A stretch of DNA of 64,000 nt. Source: Bordetella genomosp. 11 (GTDB taxonomy: Bacteria > Pseudomonadota > Gammaproteobacteria > Burkholderiales > Burkholderiaceae_B). The translations under genes were made by a program, and so were the position numbers. Positions within the stretch are counted from its first letter, which is position 1, and the number at the start of each line of letters is the position of its first letter. The notes beneath the pieces are model-generated. The model was not told the origin of the DNA. It made no database searches and worked only from the letters and a program-made list of their open reading frames with translations. Location: NCBI RefSeq assembly GCF_002261215.1, contig NZ_NEVS01000004.1:186001-250000 (forward strand), given 5' to 3'. This document shows, one piece after another, positions 52,470 to 60,843 of this stretch.

Positions 52470-53786
52470 CTATCGTGTTGCGGTACGGGCTGGAACGAAG
52501 GGCGGCGGGCGCGACTGGCGCAGTGCGAGGTAGATGCCGTAGAGCGTCGTCACCGAATACGCGATGCGCGCCCAGCCCGCGGCGATCTCGCCCACAGGCG
52601 CCACCAGCAGGAACAGCACGCAGACCATGCTGACCCCGGCCAGGCCGTTCAGTACGGCCACCGCGCGGCTGTTGCCCATGCCCAGCAGCGAGAAATGGGC
52701 AACGACATTCAGGGAGAGCAGGCCCGCGGCGACGATCAGCAGCCTGAAAGTCGCGAGGTGGCCGGGTGTATAGGCATGGCCGAGCATCAGGGAAAGGGCG
52801 GGCCCGCTGATCGCCAGGGCAAGCGCGGTACCGAACAGGGACAACGCCAGGTTGACCGCCATCAGGCGGCGCACTTCTTTCGAGACCGCGCGCTCGCCAT
52901 CGGCGCCGGCGGCGAGATGGCTGATGCGCGGCATGGTCTTCTGGAATATGGCCACCGAGGCGGTATGGATCATTTGTCCGACCTGGGCGCCAACGGTATA
53001 GATGGCCAGGGTGGCCGGACCCAGCAGCGATCCCACCAGGATGCGGTCGACCGAGCCGAAGGCGACGGCGCTCAGGCTGTTGAACCAGGACCACCGCGAA
53101 AATCGGAAGGCCGCGCCCATTGCCCGGCGATCCAGCAGCGGCCGCACGAAGTAATGGCCTTCGCGACGGGCAAACAGATGCATCTTGACCAGCCCCGTCG
53201 CGAGCAGGCCGCACGCCTGCGTCAGGCTGGCCAGCGTGGGGGAACCGGTCAGCATCGCCACGCTGCAGGTCACCGTGTAGGCGGTAAGGCGGCCGCCGAC
53301 TTCGCACAGGGCCGTGGTCGCGAATGCTTCGCGGCCCTTCAGGCAACCGGTGAACAACTGGTCGAACTGCTGGCTCAGGTATACGGCAAGGGCTGGCAGC
53401 GCCAGGGTCGACACCGCGATGCCGCCGAAAGTGGCATCGGGCCATAGCCAGGACACGCCACCCCAGGCCAGCAGCGCCAGCGCCACCACGAAGATAAGGG
53501 CGCAGCCGACCAGCGAGAAGCTGACCCCGGCTCCGCGCATGGCGCCGCCCCGCTCGTGCAGGCGTTCGGAAACCAGCTTGGTGCCGGTCACCGCTGCCCC
53601 CAGGTTGGCGACGTTGCCGAAGCCCGCCAGCGCCATGATCATGGCGAACTGCCCGAAGCCCACCGTGCCGAGCTGGCGCAGCAGGACGGGCGTGGCGGCC
53701 AGGGCGATGAGCGGCCCCAGTCCGTATTCCATCAAGCCCCAGAACGAGGCGTTCCCGGAGATGTATTTCCTGACGAGCGCACGCAT
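52470..53786 (-). CDS. Polysaccharide flippase (Wzx-type, MATE/MOP superfamily)
   Basis: A 438-residue membrane protein with about twelve spans and no soluble domain. It begins MRALVRKYISGNASFWGLMEYGLGPLIALAATPVLLRQLGTVGFGQFAMIMAL, the usual Wzx N-terminal pattern. SLLGPATLAIYTVGAQVGQMIHTASVAIFQKTMPRIS is the conserved second-bundle start. It would move undecaprenyl-linked repeat units across the inner membrane. GGGGGAA precedes the ATG at 53786. Confidence 0.9.
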   Translation of the reverse strand: MRALVRKYISGNASFWGLMEYGLGPLIALAATPVLLRQLGTVGFGQFAMIMALAGFGNVANLGAAVTGTKLVSERLHERGGAMRGAGVSFSLVGCALIFVVALALLAWGGVSWLWPDATFGGIAVSTLALPALAVYLSQQFDQLFTGCLKGREAFATTALCEVGGRLTAYTVTCSVAMLTGSPTLASLTQACGLLATGLVKMHLFARREGHYFVRPLLDRRAMGAAFRFSRWSWFNSLSAVAFGSVDRILVGSLLGPATLAIYTVGAQVGQMIHTASVAIFQKTMPRISHLAAGADGERAVSKEVRRLMAVNLALSLFGTALALAISGPALSLMLGHAYTPGHLATFRLLIVAAGLLSLNVVAHFSLLGMGNSRAVAVLNGLAGVSMVCVLFLLVAPVGEIAAGWARIAYSVTTLYGIYLALRQSRPPPFVPARTATR

Positions 53787-53838
53787 GAGCGCGATTCCCC
53801 CGTATCGGTTGCGCGAGCCCGCTGGAGCGGACCCGGTT

Positions 53839-54792
53839 CTAGGCAAGCGGCAGCGCCTGCCGGGCGGCATGGCGCAGGTAGTCGTGATAGGTGGACTCGA
53901 TGCCTTGGCGCAGCCCCATTTCCGGGCGCCAGCCCAGGGCCTGGATGCGGCTGACGTCGAGCAGCTTGCGCGGCGTGCCGTCCGGCTTGCCGGTGTCGTA
54001 CACCAGTTCCCCGTGATAGCCCACCACCTGCGCGACCATGGCGGCGAGCTCGGCGATCGATACGTCGCTGCCCACGCCGACGTTGTATACCCCCTCGGCA
54101 CGGTCGGACTCCGCCAGCATCACGCAGGCGCGCGCCAGGTCATCCACGTGGAGGAATTCGCGCCGCGGCTTGCCGGTGCCCCAGATGGTGACCGTGGGCG
54201 ACCCCTGTTCGCGCGCTTCGTGGAACTTGCGGATCAGCGCGGGCAGCACGTGACTGTTTTCCAGGTCGTAGTTGTCGTTCGGCCCGTACAGGTTCGTCGG
54301 CATGGCGCACAGGTAACGGGCGCCGTACTGGCGGTTGTAGGCCTCGCACAGTTTCAGCCCGGCAATCTTGGCGATCGCATACGCCTCGTTGGTCGGCTCC
54401 AGCGGGCCGGTCAGCAACACCTCCTCGCGCATGGGTTGCGGTGCCAGCTTGGGATAGATGCAGGACGACCCCAGGAACAGCAGGCGGCGCACTCCGGCGG
54501 CGTGCGCGGCCCGGATGACATTGCATTCCATCATCAGGTTGCGGTACAGGAAGTCCACCGGATGGTTCTGGTTGGCCAGGATCCCGCCCACCTTCGCGGC
54601 GGCAAGGTAGACCGTATCCACGCGCTGCGTGCAGAAAAAACGGTTGACCTGGTTCTGGTTCTCCAGATCCAGTTCGCTGTGCAGGCGGGTGACGATGTTC
54701 CGATAGCCGCGCTGGCGCAGCTCCCGTTCGATGGCCGAGCCCACCATGCCGCGATGGCCCGCCACGAATACGTATTGATCCAGGTCAGCCAT
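53839..54792 (-). CDS. fcl: GDP-L-fucose synthase
   Basis: A 317-residue extended SDR performing epimerisation and reduction of GDP-4-keto-6-deoxymannose to GDP-L-fucose with [22 protein letters not shown] is the cofactor motif; catalytic residues appear in GSSCIYPK (Ser) and [11 protein letters not shown] (Tyr...Lys); [30 protein letters not shown] is the family signature. It follows gmd after four bases, the order found in colanic acid loci. Confidence 0.97.
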   Translation of the reverse strand: MADLDQYVFVAGHRGMVGSAIERELRQRGYRNIVTRLHSELDLENQNQVNRFFCTQRVDTVYLAAAKVGGILANQNHPVDFLYRNLMMECNVIRAAHAAGVRRLLFLGSSCIYPKLAPQPMREEVLLTGPLEPTNEAYAIAKIAGLKLCEAYNRQYGARYLCAMPTNLYGPNDNYDLENSHVLPALIRKFHEAREQGSPTVTIWGTGKPRREFLHVDDLARACVMLAESDRAEGVYNVGVGSDVSIAELAAMVAQVVGYHGELVYDTGKPDGTPRKLLDVSRIQALGWRPEMGLRQGIESTYHDYLRHAARQALPLA

Positions 54793-54796
54793 GGCG

Positions 54797-55909
54797 CTAT
54801 TCCTTGTAGGCGTAGACTTCGTAGCCGTTCTGTTCGACCAGGGCGTCGCGCTGCGCTTCCTTCAGGTCGTTGGCGATCATTTCCTTGACCAGGCCTTCGA
54901 AGCTGGTGCGCGGCGTCCATCCCAGCTTTTCCCTTGCCTTCGTCGGATCCCCCAGCAGCGTTTCCACCTCCGTCGGGCGGAAGTAGCGCGGATCCACGCG
55001 CACGATGACCTGGCCCGGCTTCACCGCCTCATAGGCGGGGCTCAGCAGAACGGTGGCGGTCTCGTTGACGCCTTCGCCTTCCCAGGCCAGCAGCAGCCCC
55101 AGTTCGCGCGCGGCGATATTGATGAAATCGCGCACGCTGTACTGCATGCCGGTCGCGATGACGTAGTCCTCCGGTTTGTCCTGCTGCAGCATCAGCCATT
55201 GCATTTCCACGTAGTCGCGCGCGTGTCCCCAATCGCGCAGCGCGGACAGGTTGCCCAGGTACAGGCAGTCCTCCAGCCCTAGCGCGATGCGCGCCAGCGC
55301 GCGGGTGATCTTGCGGGTGACGAAGGTTTCCCCGCGCCGCGGCGATTCGTGGTTGAAGAGGATGCCGTTGCACGCGTACATGCCGTAGGCTTCGCGGTAG
55401 TTCACGCAGATCCAGTAGGCGTACAGCTTGGCGACCGCGTAGGGGCTGCGAGGATAGAAGGGCGTGGTTTCCCGCTGGGGGACTTCCTGCACCATGCCGT
55501 AGAGCTCGGAGGTCGACGCCTGGTACAGCCGGGTGCGGTCTTCCATCTTCAGGATGCGCATCGCTTCCAGCAGGCGCAGCGTGCCCAGGCCATCGGCATT
55601 GGCGGTGTATTCGGGTTCCTCGAACGAGACGCCGACGTGGCTTTGCGCGGCCAGGTTGTAGATCTCGTCCGGCTGCACGGCCTGCACGATGCGGATCAGA
55701 CTGCAGGCGTCCGTCATGTCGCCATGGTGCAGCACGAAGTTGCGCGGGCTGGTGTGAGGATCCTGGTACAGGTGATCGATGCGGGCGGTATTGAAAAGCG
55801 AGGCGCGGCGCTTGATGCCGTGCACCTCATAGCCTTTGCCCAGGAGAAACTCGGCGAGATATGCGCCGTCCTGGCCGGTGATTCCCGTAATCAGTGCCCG
55901 TTTTGGCAT
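54797..55909 (-). CDS. gmd: GDP-mannose 4,6-dehydratase
   Basis: A 370-residue extended SDR converting GDP-mannose to GDP-4-keto-6-deoxymannose. [30 protein letters not shown] is the NADP motif, [36 protein letters not shown] has the catalytic Thr/Ser, Glu, Tyr and Lys, and [24 protein letters not shown] is diagnostic. It begins the fucose half of the operon, about 140 bp downstream of manC. Confidence 0.98.
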   Translation of the reverse strand: MPKRALITGITGQDGAYLAEFLLGKGYEVHGIKRRASLFNTARIDHLYQDPHTSPRNFVLHHGDMTDACSLIRIVQAVQPDEIYNLAAQSHVGVSFEEPEYTANADGLGTLRLLEAMRILKMEDRTRLYQASTSELYGMVQEVPQRETTPFYPRSPYAVAKLYAYWICVNYREAYGMYACNGILFNHESPRRGETFVTRKITRALARIALGLEDCLYLGNLSALRDWGHARDYVEMQWLMLQQDKPEDYVIATGMQYSVRDFINIAARELGLLLAWEGEGVNETATVLLSPAYEAVKPGQVIVRVDPRYFRPTEVETLLGDPTKAREKLGWTPRTSFEGLVKEMIANDLKEAQRDALVEQNGYEVYAYKE

Positions 55910-55990
55910 GGCTGTGTCCTTAAGGCTGAGATGTGCAAGAAGATTACTGACGTAGTGCTAGCCGGGGTATCGGCCGGAAGGTCTAAGGCA

Positions 55991-56031
55991 GCCTGCCCGT
56001 GCCGCCCCATGGGGGGAAGGCCCGGGCAGGC
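55991..56031 (-). terminator. Hairpin between manC and gmd
   Basis: A perfect nine-base stem, GCCTGCCCG (55991-55999) with CGGGCAGGC (56023-56031), lies 16 bases after the manC stop. No T-run follows on the minus strand, so it may modulate rather than end transcription into gmd. Confidence 0.35.
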
Positions 56032-56047
56032 CGGCGGTCCGCGGGGC

Positions 56048-57472
56048 TCAGACGCGGCCGTACATGTCCTCGAAACGCACGATGTCGTCCTCGCCCAGGT
56101 AGGCGCCCGACTGCACCTCGATGAGTTCGAGGGGGATCTTTCCGGGGTTCTCCAGGCAGTGCACTTCGCCCAGGGGGATATACGTGGACTGGTTCTCGGT
56201 CAGCAGGAAAGTCCGGTCGCCGTTGTGGATGCGCGCGGTGCCGGAGACCACCACCCAGTGTTCCGCACGATGATGATGCATTTGTGACGACAGGCGCGCG
56301 CCCGGCTTTACCGTGATGCGCTTGATCTGGTAGCGCGGGCCCTGCCCGATGGAGTCGTAGGAGCCCCATGGGCGCCTGACTTCGCGGTGATGCTCCATTT
56401 CGCTGCGGTGCTGGGCGCGGAAGGTTTCTACCACGCGTTTGACATCCTGCGTGTGGTCCTTGTGCACCACCAGCACGGCATCGGCGGTTTCTATGACGAC
56501 GATGTTGTCCAGCCCTATCGTCGCCACCAGCCGGTTGGTCGCGTGCACCAGGCAGTTGCGCGATCCCTCTATCAGCACGTCACCCGAGGTCGAGTTGCCG
56601 TCCGGGCACTTGGCGGCAATGTCCCATACGGCGTCCCAGGCACCGACGTCGCTCCAGCCGGCATCCAGCGGCACGGCTACCGCGCTGTCGGTGCGCTCCA
56701 TGACCGCGTAGTCGATCGAATCGCTCGGGCAGGTGGCGAAGGCCGCCGCATCCAGCCGGAAGGCCGCGTCATCGCCGGCGCCGGCGCGCACGGCGCCGCG
56801 TACCGCATCCAGCATGGCCGGGGCCAGGCGCTCCAGCTCGTGCAGGAACACCGACGCGCGGAACGCGAACATGCCGCTGTTCCAGTAGTAGCCGCCGTCG
56901 CGCAGGAATTGGGCCGCGCGTTCGGCGTTCGGTTTTTCGACGAAGGCCTGGACGCGGTGCCACGGGCCGTCCGATGCTTCCGTGCGCAGATAGCCGTAGC
57001 CCGTCAGCGGGGCGGTCGGCCGTACGCCGAAGGTGACCAGGGCGCCATCGCTGGCCGCCTCGTGCGCCACGCGGAAAGCGTCGCGCAGCGCTTCGCCTTC
57101 CTCCATGACGTGATCGGATGGCACGACGAGCATGACCGGATCGTCGCCGTCGCGCATGGCGCGCAGCGCCGCCGCCGCGATGGCGGGCGCGGTATTGCGC
57201 GCGCAGGGTTCCAGCAGCAGTTCCGGCTGGATGCCATCCAGCTCCTGCAGCTGCTCGGCCGCGATAAAGCGGTGGGCGTCGTTGCAGACCAGCAGCGGCC
57301 GGCGCGCGCCGGCGTTGGCGGCCAGCCTCATGACGGTGTTCTGCAGCAGGCTGCGCTCGCCGGTCAGGCGGATGAACTGCTTGGGCAGCAGCTCGCGCGA
57401 CAGCGGCCAAAGCCGCGAACCGGATCCGCCGCAGAGGATGACGGGGCGAAACTCGGGATAGGGTCCAGTCAT
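56048..57472 (-). CDS. manC: Mannose-1-phosphate guanylyltransferase / mannose-6-phosphate isomerase
   Basis: A 474-residue bifunctional type II PMI-GMP enzyme. The guanylyltransferase domain has VILCGGSGSRLWPLSRELLPKQFI (pyrophosphorylase loop) and FVEKP. The C-terminal cupin isomerase domain has RPWGSYDSIGQGPRYQIKRITVKPGARLSSQMHHHRAEHWVVVSGTA with the metal ligands, including the QMHHHRAEHW motif. It makes GDP-mannose for gmd. The start overlaps the stop of gmm (ATGA). Confidence 0.97.
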   Translation of the reverse strand: MTGPYPEFRPVILCGGSGSRLWPLSRELLPKQFIRLTGERSLLQNTVMRLAANAGARRPLLVCNDAHRFIAAEQLQELDGIQPELLLEPCARNTAPAIAAAALRAMRDGDDPVMLVVPSDHVMEEGEALRDAFRVAHEAASDGALVTFGVRPTAPLTGYGYLRTEASDGPWHRVQAFVEKPNAERAAQFLRDGGYYWNSGMFAFRASVFLHELERLAPAMLDAVRGAVRAGAGDDAAFRLDAAAFATCPSDSIDYAVMERTDSAVAVPLDAGWSDVGAWDAVWDIAAKCPDGNSTSGDVLIEGSRNCLVHATNRLVATIGLDNIVVIETADAVLVVHKDHTQDVKRVVETFRAQHRSEMEHHREVRRPWGSYDSIGQGPRYQIKRITVKPGARLSSQMHHHRAEHWVVVSGTARIHNGDRTFLLTENQSTYIPLGEVHCLENPGKIPLELIEVQSGAYLGEDDIVRFEDMYGRV

Positions 57473-57972
57473 GGATGTTGCTCCGTGAAGTAGGCCTTCG
57501 TGTAGGGATGCACTTGCGCGTCGGCCGCGGCATCCTCGGGGGTGTCCCAGCGGTAGCCCAGGTGCTGGCTGGCAGGGAGTGCCGACGCCAACGGACCGGC
57601 CGGCAATTGCGTCTGATATGCCAGCACCACGTAATGGGTGGGCATCCCGGGTTCGCCGGCGAAATTGATGTCGTAGAAGTGTTCGTACACGCCGCGCAGG
57701 CGCCAGTGCGCCGGCGGCAGGGTCATGCCGAGTTCCTCGCCGGCCAGGCGCTCCAGCGCCTGCGCCAGCGCTTCGCCCTTGCGGATGCGTCCACCCGGTA
57801 CGAACCACCGCCCCTGGGCCGGCGGGTTGCCGCGCAGGCCCAGCAGATAGCGTCCCCGCTGGTCCCGCACCAACAGGTCGATGGAGACCAGCGGCAGCAT
57901 GTCGACCGCGGCGCGGAAGCGCTCGGTGCTGAGCCTGCCCGCGGCGGTCCGCGCCTGTCGGTCAGTAGACAT
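57469..57972 (-). CDS. gmm: GDP-mannose mannosyl hydrolase (NUDIX)
   Basis: A 167-residue NUDIX protein of the Gmm subfamily: LPLVSIDLLVRDQRGRYLLGLRGNPPAQGRWFVPGGRIRKGEALAQALERLAGEELG. Gmm enzymes have a modified NUDIX box and release mannose from GDP-mannose. The sequence RGNPPAQGRWFVPGGRI is typical of the colanic acid Gmm (WcaH). It may tune GDP-mannose levels. It overlaps the wcaJ stop region by 11 bases. Confidence 0.93.
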   Translation of the reverse strand: MSTDRQARTAAGRLSTERFRAAVDMLPLVSIDLLVRDQRGRYLLGLRGNPPAQGRWFVPGGRIRKGEALAQALERLAGEELGMTLPPAHWRLRGVYEHFYDINFAGEPGMPTHYVVLAYQTQLPAGPLASALPASQHLGYRWDTPEDAAADAQVHPYTKAYFTEQHP

Positions 57973-59371
57973 TTTTCCCGGTCCAGCCAGACACGGCGGT
58001 CTTGGCGATGATGCGCAGGTCCATCAGGAAGGTCCAGTTCTGTATGTAGTACAGATCGAACTCCACGCGGCTGCGCATCTTGTTGATGGTGTCGGTCTGG
58101 CCGCGATAGCCGTTCACCTGCGCCCATCCGGTGATGCCGGGCTTGACGCGATGGCGCATCATGTAGCGCGCTACCACATCCTTGTACTGTTCGTTGTGTT
58201 CCAGCGCGTGCGGCCGCGGTCCGACCACGGACATCTCGCCGCGCAGCACATTGATGAACTGCGGCAGCTCGTCCAGGCTGGTGCGGCGCAGGAATGCCCC
58301 GATGGGAGTCACGCGCGCATCGCCGCGCGTGGCCTGTGTGACCGTGCCATGCGTTTCCTGGTGCACGGTCATGCTGCGGAACTTGTAGACGTTGAATACC
58401 TTGCCGTCCACGCCCAGACGTTTCTGCGTGAAGAGCACGGGTCCGCGCGACGTCAGCTTGATCAGTATGGCGATGGAAAGCAGTACCGGCGACAGGGCCA
58501 CCAGCACGCAGGACGCGAACACGCGATCGAATATCTCCTTGGCCAGGCCGCGGATGCCGGCGGCGGGCAGGCTGTTCAGCTCGATCGCGGGCACGCCCAG
58601 GAACTCGTCCACGCGGTGTCCCAGCAGCCGGACCGACATGACGTCCGGGATCCATCGCACGTCGATGCAATCGTGGCGCAGGTGGTAGATCGCTTCGCGT
58701 ACCAGCTGGCTGGATTCGACCGGCAGCGCGATCCACACTTCGCGTACCTCGTGCTGGCGGATAAAGCCAGATAGTTCGTTAAGGGTTTCGATGCGATGCA
58801 CGCGCGCCGGAACGTGTTCCCTGGTATTGACGTAGATGCCGACGATCTCGTAGCCCGTGCTGCGCGCGGCGGAGGCACGTCGCCACAGGTCGTGGCCCAG
58901 CGTACCGAAGCCGATCATGGCGACGCGTTTGCGGTCCATGCCGCGGTCGCGTGCCTCGCGCAGGATGCTGTGCACCACCAGCCGCAGCCCCACAAGTCCG
59001 GCCGCGGTACCGCCGTACCACACCAGCGCCCACATGCGCGATATCGCGCCGGCCTGGTGATTCACGAAGCTGATCAGAATCCCGAGCGCGAACACTACCG
59101 TCCACGCGGCGAAGCTGCGTATCGATAGGTCGAACAGGCTGCGGCCGCGCCACGAGCTGTATAGACGGAATGCGGGAAACAGCGCGATGGTGCCGAAGCT
59201 GCACAGGTACACCAGCATCGCGTGTATGGGCGCGACGTCCGGTCCCTGGCGTACGTCCAGCCAGGCGGTTGCGGCCAGTCCGACGGCCGCCACCACCGCG
59301 GCATCCGTCAATCGAAACAGCAGGCTCGTATCGGCAAGCCGGCCCGATACATTCACCGACGAGGTGTCCAT
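57962..59371 (-). CDS. wcaJ: Undecaprenyl-phosphate glucose phosphotransferase (WcaJ-like)
   Basis: A 469-residue polyisoprenyl-phosphate hexose-1-phosphate transferase that starts repeat-unit assembly. Four N-terminal helices precede a CoA-binding-like domain ([19 protein letters not shown]), then the re-entrant catalytic part: [86 protein letters not shown] and the C-terminal [15 protein letters not shown]. The ATG at 59371 has GGGAG at six bases; two upstream ATGs lack a site. It is the first gene of the minus-strand operon. Confidence 0.96.
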   Translation of the reverse strand: MDTSSVNVSGRLADTSLLFRLTDAAVVAAVGLAATAWLDVRQGPDVAPIHAMLVYLCSFGTIALFPAFRLYSSWRGRSLFDLSIRSFAAWTVVFALGILISFVNHQAGAISRMWALVWYGGTAAGLVGLRLVVHSILREARDRGMDRKRVAMIGFGTLGHDLWRRASAARSTGYEIVGIYVNTREHVPARVHRIETLNELSGFIRQHEVREVWIALPVESSQLVREAIYHLRHDCIDVRWIPDVMSVRLLGHRVDEFLGVPAIELNSLPAAGIRGLAKEIFDRVFASCVLVALSPVLLSIAILIKLTSRGPVLFTQKRLGVDGKVFNVYKFRSMTVHQETHGTVTQATRGDARVTPIGAFLRRTSLDELPQFINVLRGEMSVVGPRPHALEHNEQYKDVVARYMMRHRVKPGITGWAQVNGYRGQTDTINKMRSRVEFDLYYIQNWTFLMDLRIIAKTAVSGWTGKNVY

Positions 59372-59609
59372 GACGTGCTCCCAGGGCGATTTCATCGGCG
59401 CGGCCGGCGAAGTGCGCGGCGCATATGACGACCGAAAAATCATAGGGACGAGTCATGCCGGTCGAAACGTCCAAAGGGCTTATGCGAAGTATTAGGCCGT
59501 CAGCCCAATGTGCGGCACCGCGGAAATCGCGTGGAATGTCGCAACCCGTTACGCGGCCGTAGTACCGGGAAACAGTAGGCCCTGACAGGCCATCAACCGT
59601 GGAAAGCCA
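59372..59609. promoter_or_regulatory. Divergent promoter region, wcaJ operon / wza operon
   Basis: A 238-bp gene-free spacer between the two divergent polysaccharide operons, the natural control point of the locus. No clear sigma70 pair or RcsAB-type box stands out. TATGCGAAGTATTAGG near 59480 is the most AT-rich stretch. Confidence 0.5.
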
Positions 59610-60749
59610 ATGAACACGATCCTTCGCACGCTATGCCGGGGCGGCCTGATGGTCGCGCTGCTCTCGCTGTTGGGCGCTTGCGCATTCGCGCCAGGCATGC
59701 GCTACAAGCCCGACTTCCTGGTCGATCCCAACGATCCCAACTCGCGTGTGGAGGTCAAGGCCATCACGCCTCAACTGGCGATGGAGCAGACTCGGGCGCG
59801 GGATCAGCCCGTCGGCGATAACGTTCGTAAACTTATCGGCACGCCTAAACCGTACGTGATCGGACCGGGCGACATCCTTTCGATCGTAGTCTGGGACCAT
59901 CCGGAACTAGTGCTTCCGACCCAGACCTACAGCATCGGGACGGGGCCGACCGAACTTACCTTCGGCGACACGGGAGCCGGTATTCCGGGCTACCCGGTCT
60001 CTTCGGATGGCTACATTCAGTTCCCCTACGTAGGCCTTGTGAAGGTAGCCGGGTTGACCGAGGCACAGGTCCGCAGCGGCCTCATACGGGGATCGGCCAA
60101 CTATATTCAGGATCCTCAAATCACAGTGCGCGTGCTAGGTTATCGCAGCAAACGCGTATTCGTGGAAGGCGAAGTGAAGACGCCTGGTCCGCTGCCGATT
60201 ACCGATGTGCCGATGACCCTGCCGCAGGCCATCAACACGGCCGGCGGGGTGCTTGCCACGGCGGACCGCAGCCGCGTTTACGTGACGCGTAACGGTCAGA
60301 CGACACGCGTGGATTTGCCGTTGCTTCAGCAGGCGGGTATCGACCCGACATCCATCCTGCTGCAATCCAACGACATTGTCCGGGTCGTGCCGCGCGACGA
60401 GAACAAGGTCTATGTGATGGGAGAAGTGACGGTGCCTCAGGCACTGACGATGCGCGACGGTGTGCTTACGCTCGGCGATGCGCTGGGCGAGACCTCCGGT
60501 CCGAGCCAATTGACCAGTGAGCCCGCGGACATCTATGTCGTCCGTTCCCTGCCCAACGCCACACCGGAGGTATTTCGTCTGGACAGCGCATCTCCCCAGG
60601 CCATGGCGGTAGCTCAGAAGTTCCCGCTGGAATCGAAGGACGTCGTTTTCGTCGATGCGGGCAACCTGGTGCGGTGGAATCGCTTTATCTCGCTCTTGTT
60701 CCCCAGCGCGCAGACGGTCCAGACCGTGGACGCCGTCCGCAAACAGTAA
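59610..60749 (+). CDS. wza: Polysaccharide export lipoprotein (Wza family)
   Basis: A 379-residue outer-membrane lipoprotein. Signal with lipobox LSLLGAC, lipidated Cys24, then YVIGPGDILSIVVWDHPEL (the Poly_export motif), FPYVGLVKVAGLTEAQVRSGL, VFVEGEVKTPGPLPITDVPMTLPQAI and VYVMGEVTVPQALTMRDGVLTLGDAL (two SLBB repeats), and a C-terminal amphipathic helix (NRFISLLFPS) that forms the outer-membrane pore in E. coli Wza. It heads the plus-strand operon with GGAAAG before the ATG. The wzb phosphatase gene that normally follows is absent. Confidence 0.96.
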   Translation: MNTILRTLCRGGLMVALLSLLGACAFAPGMRYKPDFLVDPNDPNSRVEVKAITPQLAMEQTRARDQPVGDNVRKLIGTPKPYVIGPGDILSIVVWDHPELVLPTQTYSIGTGPTELTFGDTGAGIPGYPVSSDGYIQFPYVGLVKVAGLTEAQVRSGLIRGSANYIQDPQITVRVLGYRSKRVFVEGEVKTPGPLPITDVPMTLPQAINTAGGVLATADRSRVYVTRNGQTTRVDLPLLQQAGIDPTSILLQSNDIVRVVPRDENKVYVMGEVTVPQALTMRDGVLTLGDALGETSGPSQLTSEPADIYVVRSLPNATPEVFRLDSASPQAMAVAQKFPLESKDVVFVDAGNLVRWNRFISLLFPSAQTVQTVDAVRKQ

Positions 60750-60843
60750 CCCCCTCCGCACGCGGCCCGCATGGTGTTGCGATGCGGGCCTCCGTGTGCC
60801 GGTTCCGGCCGGCGCGATGTTTCTTCCTACTAGCGAGTCGACA

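Noticed and set aside
59540..59570. GGCCGTAG resembling the ops/JUMPstart element used by RfaH
   Set aside because: One mismatch in an eight-base core and no surrounding JUMPstart context; expected by chance in a GC-rich spacer.
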